Assembly: GCF_001476815.1 (NCBI RefSeq)
Contig: NZ_LDSL01000043.1
Location: 1 to 53,793 of the forward strand
DNA length: 53,793 bases
Direction of reading: 5' to 3'
Source: Pseudacidovorax intermedius
GTDB lineage: Bacteria; Pseudomonadota; Gammaproteobacteria; Burkholderiales; Burkholderiaceae_C
Shown here in pieces: positions 52,180 to 53,793 of the stretch (position 1 is the stretch's first letter; every line of letters starts with the position of its first letter). The position numbers were made by a program, and so were the translations under genes. The notes below the pieces were generated by a model. The model was not told the DNA's origin. It did no database searches and saw only the letters and a list, made by a program, of their open reading frames with translations.

Positions 52180-53193
52180 TTGGACTCCCTCACCCAGATC
52201 GTTCTCGGCGCCGCCGTCGCGGCTGTGTCTGTGCCGGCGCGCGACCGGCGCGTCGCGCTCGCGGCCGGCGCCGTGCTCGGTACCCTGCCGGACCTCGACG
52301 GCATTCCGCTCGCCCTCATGGGCCTGGACCCGGTGACCCGCGTCACCTGGCACCGCGGCCCCTCGCATTCGCTGCCGCTGCTGCTGGCGGCCGGCTGGCT
52401 GCTGTGGCTGCTGCTGCGGCGCTGGAACCAGCGTGTCCGCACAGCGCCCCGGCCCTGGCTCGTGGCCATCTGGCTGGCGCTGCTGACGCATCCGCTGCTG
52501 GACGCCTTCACCGTCTACGGCACGCAGCTGTGGTGGCCGTCGCCCACCCGGCCGGTGATGGGCGGCAGCATGTTCATCATCGATCCGCTCTACACCCTGC
52601 CGCTGCTGGCCGCCTGCATCGCGGCCGCCGTGGCCGGCCCGCGCGCGTGGGGCCGGCGCTGGCTGGCCGGCGGGCTGCTGCTCGGCAGCCTGTACCTGGG
52701 CTGGAGCCTCGTCGGCCAGCAACTGGCCGACCGTGCCGCGGCCCGTGCGCTGGCGCCGATGGGCCTGCGGGACGCGCCGCGACTGGTGGTGGTCACGCCG
52801 CTCAACACGCTGCTGTGGCGCGTGGTCGTGATGACGCCCGACGGCTTCCTGGAAGGCGAGCGCTCGCTGGTGGCCGACCGCGGCGCCATGCGCTTCACCG
52901 CCCATGCCAGCGACACGGCGGCGCTGCAGGCGCTGGGCGCGGACCCCGCCGTGGCGCGGCTGCGCTGGTTCACCCACGGCTTCATGAAGGCCGAGCGCGA
53001 CGGCGACGCGCTGGTGGTGTCGGACCTGCGCATGGGCGCCGAGCCCGACTACAGCTTCAACTACCGCGTGGCGCGCTGGGCGGACGGCCGCTGGCAGCCG
53101 GTGCCGGTGCGCCAGCAGTCGGGCATCCGCGATGCGAAGGGCATGCTGGCGGCCACCTGGCAGCGCATCTGGCACGCAGCGCCGGCGCCGTAG
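52180..53193 (+). CDS. DUF457/YdjM-like membrane-bound metal-dependent hydrolase
   Basis: A 337-residue inner-membrane protein of the LexA-binding, YdjM-related family. The N-terminus (L/M)DSLTQIVLGAAVAA matches the family start, which makes the TTG at 52180 the likely start codon. Conserved polar residues follow: LGTLPDLDGIP, HRGPSHSLPLLL and LLTHPLLDAFTVYGTQLWWP, with His/Asp suited to metal binding in or near the membrane. About five TM helices are followed by a soluble C-terminal half. The function is not established. It stands alone downstream of the iad locus and converges on cheB. Confidence 0.88.
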   Translation: MDSLTQIVLGAAVAAVSVPARDRRVALAAGAVLGTLPDLDGIPLALMGLDPVTRVTWHRGPSHSLPLLLAAGWLLWLLLRRWNQRVRTAPRPWLVAIWLALLTHPLLDAFTVYGTQLWWPSPTRPVMGGSMFIIDPLYTLPLLAACIAAAVAGPRAWGRRWLAGGLLLGSLYLGWSLVGQQLADRAAARALAPMGLRDAPRLVVVTPLNTLLWRVVVMTPDGFLEGERSLVADRGAMRFTAHASDTAALQALGADPAVARLRWFTHGFMKAERDGDALVVSDLRMGAEPDYSFNYRVARWADGRWQPVPVRQQSGIRDAKGMLAATWQRIWHAAPAP

Positions 53194-53217
53194 CCGGCGG
53201 CTTTCGGCCGGACGCAC

Positions 53218-53793
<576 letters not shown>

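Overview
The window is GC-rich (about 70 percent) DNA from a betaproteobacterium, most likely a Variovorax-like member of the Comamonadaceae (Burkholderiales). I infer this from codon usage, the many LysR/MarR regulators, Bug-type and Liv-type binding proteins, CoA-dependent aromatic catabolism, and a tRNA-Lys with encoded CCA. There is no rRNA or CRISPR array. The only trace of a mobile element is a frameshifted tyrosine-integrase remnant beside tRNA-Lys.

Layout. 1-6.6 kb: housekeeping and accessory metabolism (amino-acid-type binding protein, enoyl-CoA hydratase plus thiolase, DUF938 and VOC proteins, and a divergent NhaR-like LysR / TerC pair with overlapping palindromes between them). 6.6-13.6 kb: a c-di-GMP cluster with a GAF-GGDEF protein, a TerB-like protein, a FecR / OmpA-lipoprotein / CHASE2-HD-GYP operon and a divergent membrane GGDEF protein. 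13.7-20.0 kb: a LysR regulator divergent from a CaiB CoA-transferase / DUF1254-DUF1214 / Bug-SBP / lipoprotein carboxylesterase operon, with a 20-bp dyad between them. 20.0-21.95 kb: a lower-GC patch with a CHASE3-GGDEF protein, an integrase remnant and tRNA-Lys(CTT) with clear promoter and terminator. 22.1-26.5 kb: an opine-dehydrogenase-like / 3-hydroxyacyl-CoA dehydrogenase-like / degenerate alpha/beta-hydrolase operon behind a near-consensus promoter, then an AraC regulator and a VOC protein.

26.5-52.1 kb is the main find: a complete iad-type (indole-3-acetic acid, auxin, degradation) locus bracketed by two unrelated MarR regulators. In order it holds an IorA/IorB-type 2-oxoacid oxidoreductase, the IadC reductase, the IadD/IadE Rieske oxygenase, a CoA ligase, a thiolase-like protein lacking the catalytic Cys and His, a DUF35-SDR fusion whose SDR lacks the catalytic Tyr, an isatin-hydrolase-like cyclase-family metalloenzyme, an SDR, two LivK-type binding proteins, a second Rieske alpha/beta pair, a third binding protein, LivH, a LivM-LivG fusion, LivF, a second CoA ligase, another SDR and the second MarR. 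Published work on Variovorax shows that IadC/D/E turn IAA into 2-oxindole-3-acetate. I propose, as inference, the rest of the route: 3-hydroxylation (second Rieske pair) to dioxindole-3-acetate, CoA activation, retro-aldol cleavage by the Ltp/Bbs-like thiolase-DUF35 pair to isatin plus acetyl-CoA, hydrolysis to isatinate (2-aminophenylglyoxylate), and IorAB-type oxidative decarboxylation to anthraniloyl-CoA. A shared 12-bp element (consensus TTYARGWCTAAA) lies upstream of both halves of the locus and is a candidate MarR operator.

52.2-53.8 kb: a DUF457/YdjM-like membrane protein and the CheB methylesterase domain running into the window edge.
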